Translations under genes and position numbers: made by a program | From: Himantopus leucocephalus | Taxonomy: Eukaryota > Chordata > Aves > Charadriiformes > Recurvirostridae | Direction: 5' to 3' | Assembly (NCBI GenBank): GCA_003993805.1 | Contig: RSEF01000031.1 | Span: 54,616,130-54,680,129 of the forward strand | Length of the DNA stretch: 64,000 nucleotides | Shown here: positions 24,541 through 35,404 of the stretch, in pieces | Position numbering within the stretch: position 1 is the stretch's first letter | How the letters are laid out: the number at the start of each line of letters is the position of its first letter | Notes under the pieces: model-generated | Seen by the model: only the letters and a program-made list of their open reading frames with translations | Database searches by the model: none | What the model was told of the DNA's origin: nothing

Positions 24541-24732
24541 CAGACTGTTAAAAAATCAACCCTACAACAGACAAACAGAAAAAAAAAACACAAACTAAAA
24601 AAAGAAAGACTGAAAAACAAAGAAAAAAAAGTAATTTACCTAGAATAGTGACTGAAGAAAAAAGTCCTTCACTTGAGAAGTACATACCTAATAATAACTT
24701 ACATATGAAGATGAGAAATGAGGAGCTCCTTT

Positions 24733-24850
24733 TATGTGTGTACATATATATGCAGACATATATACACATGTACATGTATACATGTATATATACGTATATG
24801 TGTATATGTTTATAAGTCTGTGTATATATCTATGTGCATACATATAAATA
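24733..24850. repeat. Alternating TA/CA/TG low-complexity tract
   Basis: About 118 bases of mostly alternating purine/pyrimidine steps (TATATA, ACATGTACATG, GTATATGTG) include a 16-bp perfect palindrome TACATGTATACATGTA at 24771-24786. The tract is prone to Z-DNA, cruciforms and replication slippage. Confidence 0.8.
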
Positions 24851-26269
24851 ATGTTATGACTTAACACCTTGAACTTGGGAGGGGAGAGTATAGCACAGCA
24901 CTGTTTTGAGCACTGAAGACTAACAATGCTGCATTTTGTTTGAGGTTCAATCATGTTTCAAAGGATTAAAGTATTTTTCACTTGTTAAAAAAAATACAAG
25001 TATCTCCTGGCTGGTACTTCATGCAATGTCACATCTGTGCCTGTTGTGTCTTGAGAGGGGCCAACATTTTCAGCTTCAAAAATCATGATTTAAATTGGGA
25101 GCTGACAGACCCCTACAGTCCTGCAAGAGGTGATGTTACGGTGAAGAAATGTAATTAAATTGTCTCCGTCAGGGAGAGATTTGGCCAATCAGTCAGTGTT
25201 CATCTTATGTGCAAGCACTTCTTTCATTAGCTATTAGCTTCATCGTCTCTAGGTGCTTTATTTTCAGCTGGAGCATCATGCTGATCAAACTACACCTTAA
25301 TTAGGAATGCAGCATCCTTCTGTTCTCAAGTCAGGCATCTCAAAAGCATTCTTAAAATATCAGATCCTCTGTCAACTGAGTTGAACAACATGATAATTAT
25401 TATATTTTTCTTTCTAACACGAGATCAAAGCTCCAGAAGAGGTGACATGTGTCTTGGGTATTCAGACTCAAGCGTGGAGGTCAATTGAACCCAGAGATGT
25501 TTTGTTGCTGATTTTACAGCATAAAAGCTGCGTTTAAAAGAAGTGTTTGGTTACATGGCAGTACTTAACTGCTGCCCTAAGTTCATGTCTACTGCATGCT
25601 TTGTTACGGTGTGTGGGTTTTTTTCCCCTCATGCACTGCCATTCATTCTAATACAGAAAATGATCATGGAACCAAGGCTCAGATCTGCAGAGACATCAGA
25701 AGAGTTGCAAACCCAGCCCTCTTAAGCCCTGCTTTGAAAATTTACAGGGAGGAATTCCTATTTGCTTTCCTACTCCTGCCTACATTTTAACTGTCCTGCA
25801 TACGTCTAGGAGACACTCTAACCTCAGTTTATTAGCAGTCACTGAGTGATTTCCCCTTTTCCTTCTCTTCTCTCCCTCTCCATAAATGCAGATTTTTTCC
25901 TCTTGGAGTGCAAAAATCCCAAACCCAGAGTGGCTACCCCCGTGTGTGGGAACGCTCTCAGAGTGGACGTAAGCTCCCAAATGCCGTGCGAGTCTGTCCT
26001 GGGAGGATGTGTGATGCCCTGATTGTCACTGTGAGAAGAGTTTCTGCTCCCGACCAAATATTGTCGATGTGCTGATCATTTTTCCTCCCGAGCGGCAGGA
26101 GCTGTGATCGCTGAATCGCTGCCTCCCAGAAGCGCTTCAAACAGGCGTAAGGCTCGATCCTTTTTCTTATCAAAGAATTTCTCATCTGTTTCCAATACAG
26201 CAACTGCGAGAGGTGGCAAAAGAATCACATGAACCCTCCCTTTAAGGATTTTGTGAGTACAGGGGACAA
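24851..26269. promoter_or_regulatory. Unique sequence with a regulatory-looking core near 25140-25330
   Basis: No exon is recognisable. The part at 25140-25330 is balanced and non-repetitive and has several homeodomain-type words, such as CATTAGCTATTAGC near 25225 and CCTTAATTAGG near 25293. The piece at 26040-26160 is locally rich in CpG. Open frames at 25543-26276 (60-81 codons, both strands) overlap and match nothing. Calling any of this an enhancer is inference only. Confidence 0.25.
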
Positions 26270-26780
26270 TTCTCAAGTGATCACTGGAAGTGAGAGATGT
26301 TTTATATCACCAAAGCACCAAGCACAAGAGAACGTAATTGTGACAGAGGAACTGGCTGTGTTTCATACGGTAAAATTTCCAATTGATGGAATGTGAAACT
26401 TTTCACTTGAATTGGTGCAAGAGCATTTTGAGGGCAACGGTCCAAAGAAATAAAGCATTTTTAATTGGGGTAGCAGGAGGGAGAAGGGAGCGCTTCTCAC
26501 CATGCTAATTGAAAAAGCAAACTCGCCGATTTTATACACTGGGCTGGTCAAGAGCTTTCAATTATTCTTTAGTTTATTTAGACACGGCACATCTGTGGCT
26601 CCAGTGCATTGCACACAGATGGCATCCCTTTTTGTTAAAGTGCTTGACAACAGCACTGCTTACTTGTCAGTCTGGATCACCTCAGACAACATGAAGAAAC
26701 TGCTTACATGATGCTTAATGATAGTTTCATTCATTACGCCCCTTCATACTTTGCCTTTATCCAACTTTTGTTAAAAATCC
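26270..26780. promoter_or_regulatory. Candidate conserved regulatory block
   Basis: A non-repetitive, evenly composed block. It includes CCAATT...AATTGG outer arms with an inner GTGAAA/TTTCAC pair around 26370-26408, forming an imperfect nested inverted repeat. It also carries TTTTTAATTGGGG and CATGCTAATTGAAAA homeodomain-like words at about 26458 and 26502. No codon-like periodicity is evident. The block resembles vertebrate conserved non-coding elements in style, but without another species this is a guess. Confidence 0.25.
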
Positions 26781-28793
26781 TGAAACTCCTTTCATGTACG
26801 GGAATGCCCTGGGCATGGAAAAGCTGTCTCAGACAAACAGCACATCACCTTTCCTTCCCCGGGCTGTGCAGCTCCCTGTGAAAGCTCCTGTGACACACCG
26901 GGAGCTGCTGCCTGAAAAATGGGAGAAAGAAGTGGGTGGGCAGGAGGGGATGACAGCAGCCTGTGTACGTATCAAGTGCCACTCATTAAAGGGTGTCCCT
27001 GGGGAATACGGACACTACACAGGGGTGAAAGGGCAGAGAATTAATGACAATCGCCTCGGCAATGACAGAGAAGCAACAAGTCACTTTCCCACACCCGCCT
27101 TGGTCTTGCCTGTACCACGCATGGTGGCATGCATGAAGCGGCCTTGGCCCAGCCCCTGTGGTGGCTTGTGTTTGGGTGCAATTAGATTAAACGCTGGACA
27201 TCATTATCCACAAGGCATGATGGTAAGACTCAAGTATCTGTGTCTTGCAAGAGGAGATGGACCGGATTGGGTGAGAAAAGAGGCTGGGCTCTGGAAACGG
27301 TGCCTTTAGTCCTACCAAGGGATGGAGGAACTTGCACATCTTCCAGCTGAACATCAGTTAAATGACGGGGTGATACGCACAGCCCAGACCATTTCACACG
27401 ACCGGGTTGCAGGAGCAGGCTGCAAGTGGCTCTTACCACCACTGTTCAAATGGACAATTTTACACTTGGAGATTAACAACCCCTGGATGTTTTAGCCATG
27501 ATTTTTCCACATGCTGCTCATTAACTACTTCACTGGGTAGATCTGTAATGAGGCATTGCCAGGTCTGTCATGGGCTCAGACAAACAAGAATGGAAAAGAG
27601 CCTCAAACAAAGGGGACATGACCTTTCTGTCTCAAGGTGTGCAGTTTTTTATGAAATCGCCATGATATACTGGGGTTTGACGTCCAAGAAATGGGAGAAC
27701 GCCATTTTTGTGCCAGCTCTTTCCTTGCATTTTTTCCCTTTTTCCCCTGAGCTTGGTCCAGCTTCTGCCACCACCAAGGTTTAGTACAGTGCCATGTTTT
27801 TTCAGATCATCTTCCAGGGTGGCAACAGGCACAACAACAACCTGAACATGCAAACTCCTACCTTCTGCTACTCTCAGGTTGACAGCCAAGCAGCAAACAG
27901 TAGTTAGCTGAACGCGGGAAGTGAAAGGGTGTTGCTATATTACCCATCCTCTGAGCTGGCAAATCATGGAAACAAGACCTGACTTAAGTTTCTGTGCAGG
28001 CTTTGAGTTCCCATCATCAGAGCTGTGTTTCAGGACTGATGTACAAACCCTTTAGATTCGAAGAACATTCAGGATGGTCTGGTATGCAACTTCTGGGTAA
28101 GTTTGTCACAGAAAGAGACTGGCAATTTAATCCAGTTTTGTGCCTTCTTTTATTTTGACCCCAACATAAAACGCTTTACAGACCATTTCACCTTGCAGAA
28201 TAGCTGGTTGTTCCCAGCCTCCCATGACCCATCCTTTCTCTCCTCAATATACTGATAAATGCCCATCCTCTGATGGTATTTCACTCCCAGCTCATGCCAC
28301 CAGAAGTAGTGATATTGTAATAACTGGGGACTTTGAGGTAAAAGGTTCATGGAAGCAAATCTTACTGAAATTTATCAACAGAATTTTGAACCTAAATTTC
28401 ATTTTACATATAGGAACTGGAAAACGCTTTAAAATGACTCCTGAAATGAAGATGCCTTTGATGGAAAAGGTACTTCGATGGAGGAAAGTATAATTATTTT
28501 GGATAGTCAAGACTTAGCAGTCCTGCCTGAAGTACCAGGGCAATGTCATCTTCACCACCATAGTGTCCAAGTGTCTGACCAGCTCTTTAGGCTTGAAGAC
28601 AGGACAAAGTCAGTTTTCAAAAGTCACAGTGGAAATGTGGACAGGATTTCCTTTCCTCTCTAAGCTCTAAGTTTATGAGAAAGAGGTACTAGTTTAATTT
28701 CTGTCTGAAACTTCAGGAACAGGCTTATTCTCACTCTACACCCAGAACGTCTCTCTCTGATGAAGAGGAGATAGCTGCCTCCCCAGCACAGGG
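26781..28793. other. Unique sequence, mildly GC-rich, with a 171-codon open frame
   Basis: A + frame at 26794-27309 is open for 171 codons and another at 27407-27784 for 125. Neither shows a signal peptide, membrane segment, known motif or repeat, and there is no plausible upstream promoter. Minus-strand frames overlap both. I treat them as non-coding. The segment 27030-27110 has the uneven CpG-bearing look of a regulatory element. Part of 28500-28793 could be further upstream sequence of the LINE fossil that follows. Confidence 0.4.
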
Positions 28794-29112
28794 ATGTGTG
28801 GGGAGAGCGGGAGGGAGGGAGGGCTGTTTTGTAGCTGGTCCTTGTGGACTTCCAAGGGTGAATCCAGGCTGAGGAGAGTATTAATTCTAAAGAAAAGTAA
28901 TAGAAAAGTAAATACAAAAATGAGCATAGGCTTGCCTCTGAATCCTAATATCTTTATCCTTGGGGATTTTGATTCCATTACAAATATTAGCAAAGATCAA
29001 GGGCATTTTATTTTAAGGGCAAGTCTAATTGGAAAGAAGTTAATTCTACAAAAGTGGAAGTCAGCTGAAGAAATTAAAATTGATGTGAGGTCTGCAGTGG
29101 AGGTGTTGGATC
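28794..29112 (+). mobile_element. Fossil of L1/Tx1-type LINE reverse transcriptase C-terminus
   Basis: The + frame is open for 116 codons. It reads CGESGREGGLFCSWSLWT near its start (residues 2-19), resembling the Cys/His/Trp segment (C-W-R-C-G-x..G..F-x-H-x-W-W-x-C) downstream of the RT domain in L1-clade ORF2 proteins. After a spacer comes GLPLNPNIFILGDFDSI (residues 46-62), like the 'P-L-x-P-x-x-F-L-L-G' block. RASLIGKKLILQKWKS (residues 75-90) then resembles the 'A-A-R-x-x-I-A-x-x-W-K' block. Order and spacing agree with the family. Key Cys and His positions are partly lost and neither the upstream RT nor the endonuclease is visible, so the copy is inactive and 5'-truncated or decayed. 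Alternative: chance resemblance. Confidence 0.45.
28800..28823 (+). other. G-quadruplex motif inside the LINE fossil
   Basis: GGGG, then four GGG runs separated by single A residues, give a canonical quadruplex pattern. The G-richness may also bias the start of the apparent reading frame of the overlapping LINE fossil. Confidence 0.65.
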
Positions 29113-29795
29113 CTTTAGGATTCTTCCCACATGTGAGTTAAATGTCTGTCTTCAAGGGACCTCTTGTATCTTTCAAACCCCAACCCACTCTTTCCTCTTG
29201 TCCTGCTAAGTCCTCTCAGCTCTTCCCGTGCATATTTTACCTTTGATGTTCTTGCAGATCTTCCTCTCCCCTTCCCAGCACGATCTTTTAGAGGCACAAA
29301 ATGCTCTCTGCCACCTATCCAGACCACCAAGAATATCAGGGGGACGTCTTCCCCATTGGTTATTTTAGCTGTTCCCCCCTCTGAAGTCCACTTTGTCTTT
29401 TTCATTGTCTCTGCAAGCAGGGAAACGCACTGAGACAGACGGCAATTACTGGCTTTTTAATAAGCAAGGAGGGTGCATGGCAAACCAAACCTCACCTCAG
29501 GATCAGAGTGACATCCAAGGAGATTTCCTTAAGAAAAGCCTCATTGAAGAATAAAAATGAGGAAGCTTGACTCACCTTTTAGAATTATGATTTTTACTCC
29601 CACTCTTCTTCATCAGTTGTTGAATTGATGCGTCTCAAGTGGGCAAAGCAACAAAAAAGACAATTTGGCAATGAAGATGAAGTAGACAATGGGGAAGCAA
29701 GAGAGGCAAGGCGATGAGATTTGCTTCACTTTTCTTTCTTACCTGCTTCTCTAAAGAGACAAAGCTCATGTTCTCACGGGGTGAGAGCATGTACT
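29113..29795. other. Unique non-coding sequence
   Basis: Pyrimidine-rich at 29160-29300. If the LINE fossil is real, the first few hundred bases could be its 3' UTR, but no A-tail or simple-repeat terminus is visible. Confidence 0.4.
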
Positions 29796-29835
29796 TGTGT
29801 GTGTGTGTCTGTGTGTGTGTGAGAGAGAGAGAGAG
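29796..29835. repeat. Compound (TG)n(GA)n microsatellite
   Basis: A TG run of 13 bases, an interruption, a GT run of 11 bases, then about 15 bases of GA. This is a typical vertebrate dinucleotide repeat that is likely to vary in length between individuals. Confidence 0.9.
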
Positions 29836-32800
29836 TGTCTTCCTTCCTAGCATCCTTTGGGCGAATTTCAGTGAAATTGCCAAGAGAGCATGGACCAGAG
29901 CTGTTATATTCCTACAAGTTTTATGAGATAACAAGGTATCGCCATCTGCTTGCCTTGCTGTGACTCCGCTCCTCAGTGGCCTCTGTTGAATCCTGCTGGC
30001 CACTGACTAACTGTGCACAGCTGCTTTTATGTTCATGGTAAACAGCTGGGCAGATGACTGAGGTCCTGCCAGCATCTCCAACGAAGCACAGTCTGCACAC
30101 AGTATGGGTACCAGCTCTGCCTTTCAGTGTTGAGAGAAAATAGCTGCATGCACTGTAATTAAAATCAATAACATAAAGGCAATTCTATGTTGTTGCCCTC
30201 AATAAAAAGCTCCATAATACTAAAACCATTTAGAGGTTATTTTGGGTATACAGAGATTTTACCGTTATGTTAACAGTTCCTGTAATTGTGCTAACAGGAA
30301 TATGAAATGACAAGATATCACAGGATTACACGTGCTGTATAAAAATTGAAAGGAATTACATCATAACTAATCAGTCAGAAAAGTAGCTGGTTACAGAAAT
30401 ACACAAAATCTAATGGTACAGCATAAGGAAAATCAAGGACCCACGTCACATTTCAGCACATAGTGCCTGGGTAAGTTTATAAAAAAAAAATAATGTGAAA
30501 TAAAGACACTTTCAAGAAAAAACATGCAATAAGTTACAAAACCAAACCCAGCAAATTATAAATTTAACTTGATCATCACATTTGAAAGTAAAAGTAAAAT
30601 GTTTCAAAATCATCGCTATAATGAGAAATAACAAAGAGTAGGAAAGAACTGCAGTCTTACTGAGAAGCCTTAGTTACAATGATTTTACCAAATCTCGGAC
30701 AACCTGGTGGCTTGTGAACATGTGAGAGTCCTTCATTTATAAGTTTGCTCCTAAGGCTCCAGATTGCAGAAAAAAGAAAGAAGACACCTTTGGAAAGTGG
30801 AAATTATAATTCCTAAAAATGAAGCATCTGCACGCTAAGACAAAATGTTGATACCAGCAGTACGTGAATTTCTGGCAGGGTCAATGGTACAGAAGTTCAT
30901 GGTCAAAATACACTTTTTTAACTTATGAAGAAGTCTTTAGTCTTGGTCTTTTGGAATGTTTATGATATGGACTAAGGAAAGGGGGACACAGCTGTGAAAT
31001 TTCACTTCATAGATGTAACGTTTATTTTGACTCAACAAAACATTTCCAAGGCATAAACACATACTTATAGCTGTGCTTATGTCAGCCTACACACAATAGC
31101 CAGATTTCTTAAGAATGTGCTTAACTTTAATCATCAACATCAAAATCAATGGCACTCTTTACAGCCTTGAGATTTGTATTCATTCAGGTATCTTATCACA
31201 AAACTGAACTGAAGACATACAATAAATACACAGATCCATTACCCATTAAATCCTTCTGCCAACACAGCTTGTCCACAGCATGGTCATTCTCTACCATCGG
31301 GATGGTCAGGGCCAGACCCTGCCCCTAGTCCCCTCCACCTACTGCAGATGGATATTACTGGCCTTGCTACATAACCCTGCAGGGAATAAGAGAAAGACCA
31401 AAAGACAGAAATTAAGCAGGAAGAAGAGGAGAGACACCAGACAGAAAGGGAAGGTAGAAATAGTTGCTGCTTTGGACAAGCAAACATCTTTGGGAACCAA
31501 AATTTCTTTGTAATGTCTCTACCCACTGCTGGCTTAAACTCAATGGAACAAGGACCAATTTTCAGAAAAATAAACAGGATGGAAAGTGCTCCGTTCTTGC
31601 AGGGAATAGAATATTTTAATTGCCTGCCGGCATTTGTTAAAGCTCTAGCATCTCCACTTAATTCCTTGGGCACGCCCCAGGGTTTGAGGTATTGTAGGCA
31701 GCTCTAAATCGTGCAACACTGCAGTGGTGAGCTTACGCACTAGCCAAAGAAATATTAGGAGTGAATGTGTCCCCAGGGAAGGACGTCCTTCTAGATAGCA
31801 GGGGAGGCCACAAGACAGTGCGAGTTTGTTCTTACAGGTGTCTCTTAGAGGAAAAAAAAAATTACAGGCAGCATTTTCTATTTTAAAAGTATCTGTTGTG
31901 CAGTTTTTCATTTCAAGTAACACACCTCCAAGGAGGATGGAGAGTGAATGGGGCACCAGTTCAAAGGGAGAATTAGTACTCAATCAAATAGTTAAAATTT
32001 TGGTCCCGTCAAAATAAGTAGGCTACACCTCCCCTCGCCATGACCAGCTAGACATGAACCAGCCCTGTAAAAAACATTTCCAAAGGAAACTCCAATGAAA
32101 AGGTGTCAGTCAGAGAGATTACCCGGGGAATTTCGGCAGCTCATAAGTTACTCATATACAAAATACCACAGCATACGTTAAATGTCTGTGAGACTGGAGG
32201 ATCTCAATTTTACTTTTCAAATGAATGCACTTTCAGCTCTGTGGCAGCCTCTACCATCTATTCACAACTGACTCAGCTGGAAGGTGTGCTTACTCTTGGC
32301 ATACTGATTTTTTTGGTGCTAAGACGCTCCCTAAGACATTACTCTGCCTGACGCAACCAAGTTTATGACATCTAACAGGACTACAGTCAGCAGTGTTATG
32401 TCTGGATAAAGAATCATACTGTTAAAAATTTATTTTTTATTACAATTTAGGAGTATGATTCAAACTTGGGAGCAAATTATTGATGAATAATTATTACTTA
32501 ATATGCTAGAGGTTATATTTTTCCACGGTGTATCTCAGGAGACCCAAGCCAAAAAGCAGAGTGCAATGGTAGTTTTAATAAGGAGTTTATCCCATTTATA
32601 TAGGGCATGAAAGCAGAAGGACGATAGGGAATTAAAAAAGCAACAAAGTAAGGATTGGGGTTAGCAGGGTTAAAGTGGAATCAAGACTTTGACATGATAA
32701 TGTGAAAGACAATTAAGATAAGAGATTAGTTATGGTCTTCAGAGCAAGGCGTTCCTGTTTATGGTGCTCTGGCAATACATCTTCAAATAACATTTCTCAT

Positions 32801-34078
32801 CAGGATTGCTTTCATATTGAAGGAGGTGCATAAAAGGAGCCATCTGTATTTGTACACCCCTGTGCTCACACAAATTCATCTCAAGCATGTTCTTCTATAC
32901 GACCTGGACCACTCCACACAGAACAAACTTTTTGTAGGTGCGAAAAAAATGTTGACCTGGACCATAGCTGACTATGATTATAAGGAGGAAAGAAATGCAT
33001 GAGCTAGAAATGATCAAAACTAAGATAAGTTATTATGATGGCATCTTCTGGAATTAAAGACCCAAGTGTTACAGGTACAGTAGCATTGTACATGGGCTGT
33101 AAGACTGTACCACGATAAAATCCTTTGGGGAAATTTAAATAACGGAACAAATTACTCTTAAGTTAAATGATACACTTTATAACCCACTTCTTATTTTAGA
33201 AACATTTATTAATATTAAATTACCTAAATGGCTAGGGAGAGCTATGCTTAGCGATTTACTAATTGCTGGCAGAGTCTTTCCAAAAATGGAAACCCCAAAT
33301 GAGCCCACCCCGGTTCTGGCCCACTCACTAATAGATTGTGACTACTCCGAAAAAGTTCACTTTCCGAATTTGAGAGCTGATTGCATTTGACACTGTTTCT
33401 AGTTTGAACACATGAGGTGACCTCCAAACCTCTCTCTCAAATTAATGTAAGAAATTTCTTGTAAATTTAGTGAGGTGAGGAAGCCACATGCTTCAGCCTT
33501 CTCTGTTGCTGTTTCTTCCCGTTTGCTTAGAAGAAACTCCAGTAATCCATTGCAAAGCATAAATCAGTTGTGGTGGGAAGATGCTTTTTTGAATTTGCAT
33601 AGGATGCAGAACAGTGATGGGATTAATAACACATTCAGTCCAGTGAGCTGTCTGTTATTGATCCTTTTTAGGCAGTTCATACACTTAAATTCAGGTATAT
33701 ATCTACTTTTTCTTAATTTTTCTGAGATGTGCCTCGAGTCTTCAAATTACTTGTGACAAAATTATAGTAGCATAGGCAGTGATTCTACTTTGCTAGTAAG
33801 GCATAAAGCATAGAGCTAATTAGCCATTTAATTAATATACAGTTCTTTATGGTATAATGCTAATTCAAAAACTTTCTTATTTATTTCTTTCTTAAATTAT
33901 GTGTAATATATTTATTCTATGACTAACTTCTTTAAGAAAAATACAAAAAAGTATATAATTGGAAAGAGCTCCCAGGAATAGTCTCACACTTTATACATTG
34001 TTTAAAACAAATAACTCCCCTGAGAAGTTCCCTGGAAATTTTCTTCTTTTCTGTTTTCTTGGTTTGTTTTTCTTTTTT
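29836..34078. other. Unique non-coding sequence
   Basis: No exon or named repeat. The open frames at 31284-31673 (129 codons, -) and 31645-31983 (112 codons, -) overlap + frames and have no known domain. 30140-31260 is strongly AT-rich. The final 60 bases before the gap are pyrimidine-rich. Confidence 0.5.
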
Positions 34079-34178
34079 NNNNNNNNNNNNNNNNNNNNNN
34101 NNNNNNNNNNNNNNNNNNNNNNNNNNNNNNNNNNNNNNNNNNNNNNNNNNNNNNNNNNNNNNNNNNNNNNNNNNNNNN
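34079..34178. other. Assembly gap of exactly 100 N
   Basis: One hundred undetermined bases, a conventional placeholder for a gap of unknown size. It is preceded by a T-rich run (TTTTTCTTTTTT) and followed by TTTAAACTGG, so the missing DNA probably includes a homopolymer or other hard-to-sequence tract. The open frame running through the Ns from 33959 is an artefact. Confidence 0.95.
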
Positions 34179-35111
34179 TTTAAACTGGGTTAGGACAGTG
34201 CCTGTAAAGTGCCTTCAAAAATATAAGTAATGCTGAAATGGCAGAGCTGGGCCTGCAGAAAGGGAAGCGGGACTCTCTAGTGTGTCTGGGAGGGCTGATA
34301 GACTTGTGGCAGTGAATTAAAATCAGGACGCTAAAGCTGTTACTGCCTTCAGCTGTTTCACCCATCTTTCAAACAGATGGATGGCCAACTCAGAATAAAA
34401 TGATCTGCTCACAAATCAGTTCCTGTCTTGCTGGTTTTCAGCCTGGCACACTAACATGAACTAATCCAGATTTTGTTTTTTCTTAATAAACCATGCTGAA
34501 ACCAGTGTCAGTCCGGCAGCTGATTCATGAATGGACTGGATGGTTTTGCCTCAGGGTTAAAAAATGTCATGGGAGAGAGAGAGCAAATACCTGAGGGATG
34601 TAACTAATCCACTCCCCAATTTTCTTTGGTTTCATTGACTCTTATATCCACTTTTGTAAGCTGTCTGTCTGCCTATGAATCTCAGCCTGAATTTTATTAT
34701 GCCTTTTATATCACGGTTTCCACAATGCTGCTCTGCAACAGATACCTGAAAGGTACCATTCAGTGAAGCACTTCGAAGCATACTTAAAGTTAACGGCCTT
34801 TAACATATGTTTTAATAATTTGCCGTATTCCCACCTATTTACCCAAAGCTTATCTAATTCATTTAACACCACATTATTTAACAGCTTTACCAGATGTAAA
34901 GACAGACCCTTAGCTGATGCAGAACCCAAAAGATTTTTTTAAAAAGCTTTTGCTGTGCCACACTTTAAAACACACCTTGTTGTTGAAAACCAACAAAATA
35001 ATAGAGAATTGAGCCTCACTTGCATGGATGCCTTTGGTTCCTCTTCCACTTGCACACTGACACTGCGTCAAAGCAATCGCCCCTGTGCAGATGTTAGCAG
35101 CATAAAAAGAA
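34179..35111. other. Unique non-coding sequence
   Basis: Nothing is recognisable. Short overlapping frames on both strands at 34180-35200 carry no domain. Confidence 0.5.
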
Positions 35112-35404
35112 ACAGTAGGACATATAGGACAAGGAGTAATGGTTTTAAACTGGAAGAGGGGAGATTTAGATTAGATATTAGGAAGAAATTTTCACTCTGA
35201 GGCTGTGAGACAGTGGCCCAGGTTGCCCAGAGAAGCTGTGGCTGCCCCATCCCTGGAGGTGTTCAAGGCCAGGCTGGACGGGGCTTGGAGCAACCTGGGC
35301 TGGTGGGAGGTGGCCCTGCCCAGGGCAGGGGGGTTGGGACTAGATAACCTTTAAGGTCCCTTGCAGCTCTAACCATCCTATGATTCTATGACTCTATGAT
35401 TCTG
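35112..35404 (+). repeat. CR1 LINE 3' end, well preserved
   Basis: The copy runs through AGGACAAGGAGTAATGG and TTTAGATTAGATATTAGG, then GGCTGCCCCATCCCTGGAGG, a GGCCAGGCTGGACGGGGCTT segment and CCTTTAAGGTCCCTTGCAG. It ends in CCTATGATTCTATGACTCTA and one more TGATTCTG, the CR1 terminal octamer repeats. This is the classical avian CR1 3' UTR in sense orientation and 5'-truncated at about 35112. It is far less diverged than the other LINE pieces in the window, so it is the youngest CR1 insertion here. CR1 normally makes no clear target duplications, and none is seen. Confidence 0.95.

Noticed and set aside
26794..27309. 171-codon + open frame
   Set aside because: No motif, no family resemblance and overlapping minus-strand frames; chance openness in a mildly GC-rich stretch is enough.
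31284..31673. 129-codon minus frame
   Set aside because: Overlaps + frames, and its composition (Cys, Ser, Phe-rich) suggests random translation.
33959..34183. 74-codon frame running into the gap
   Set aside because: It is extended only by undetermined bases.
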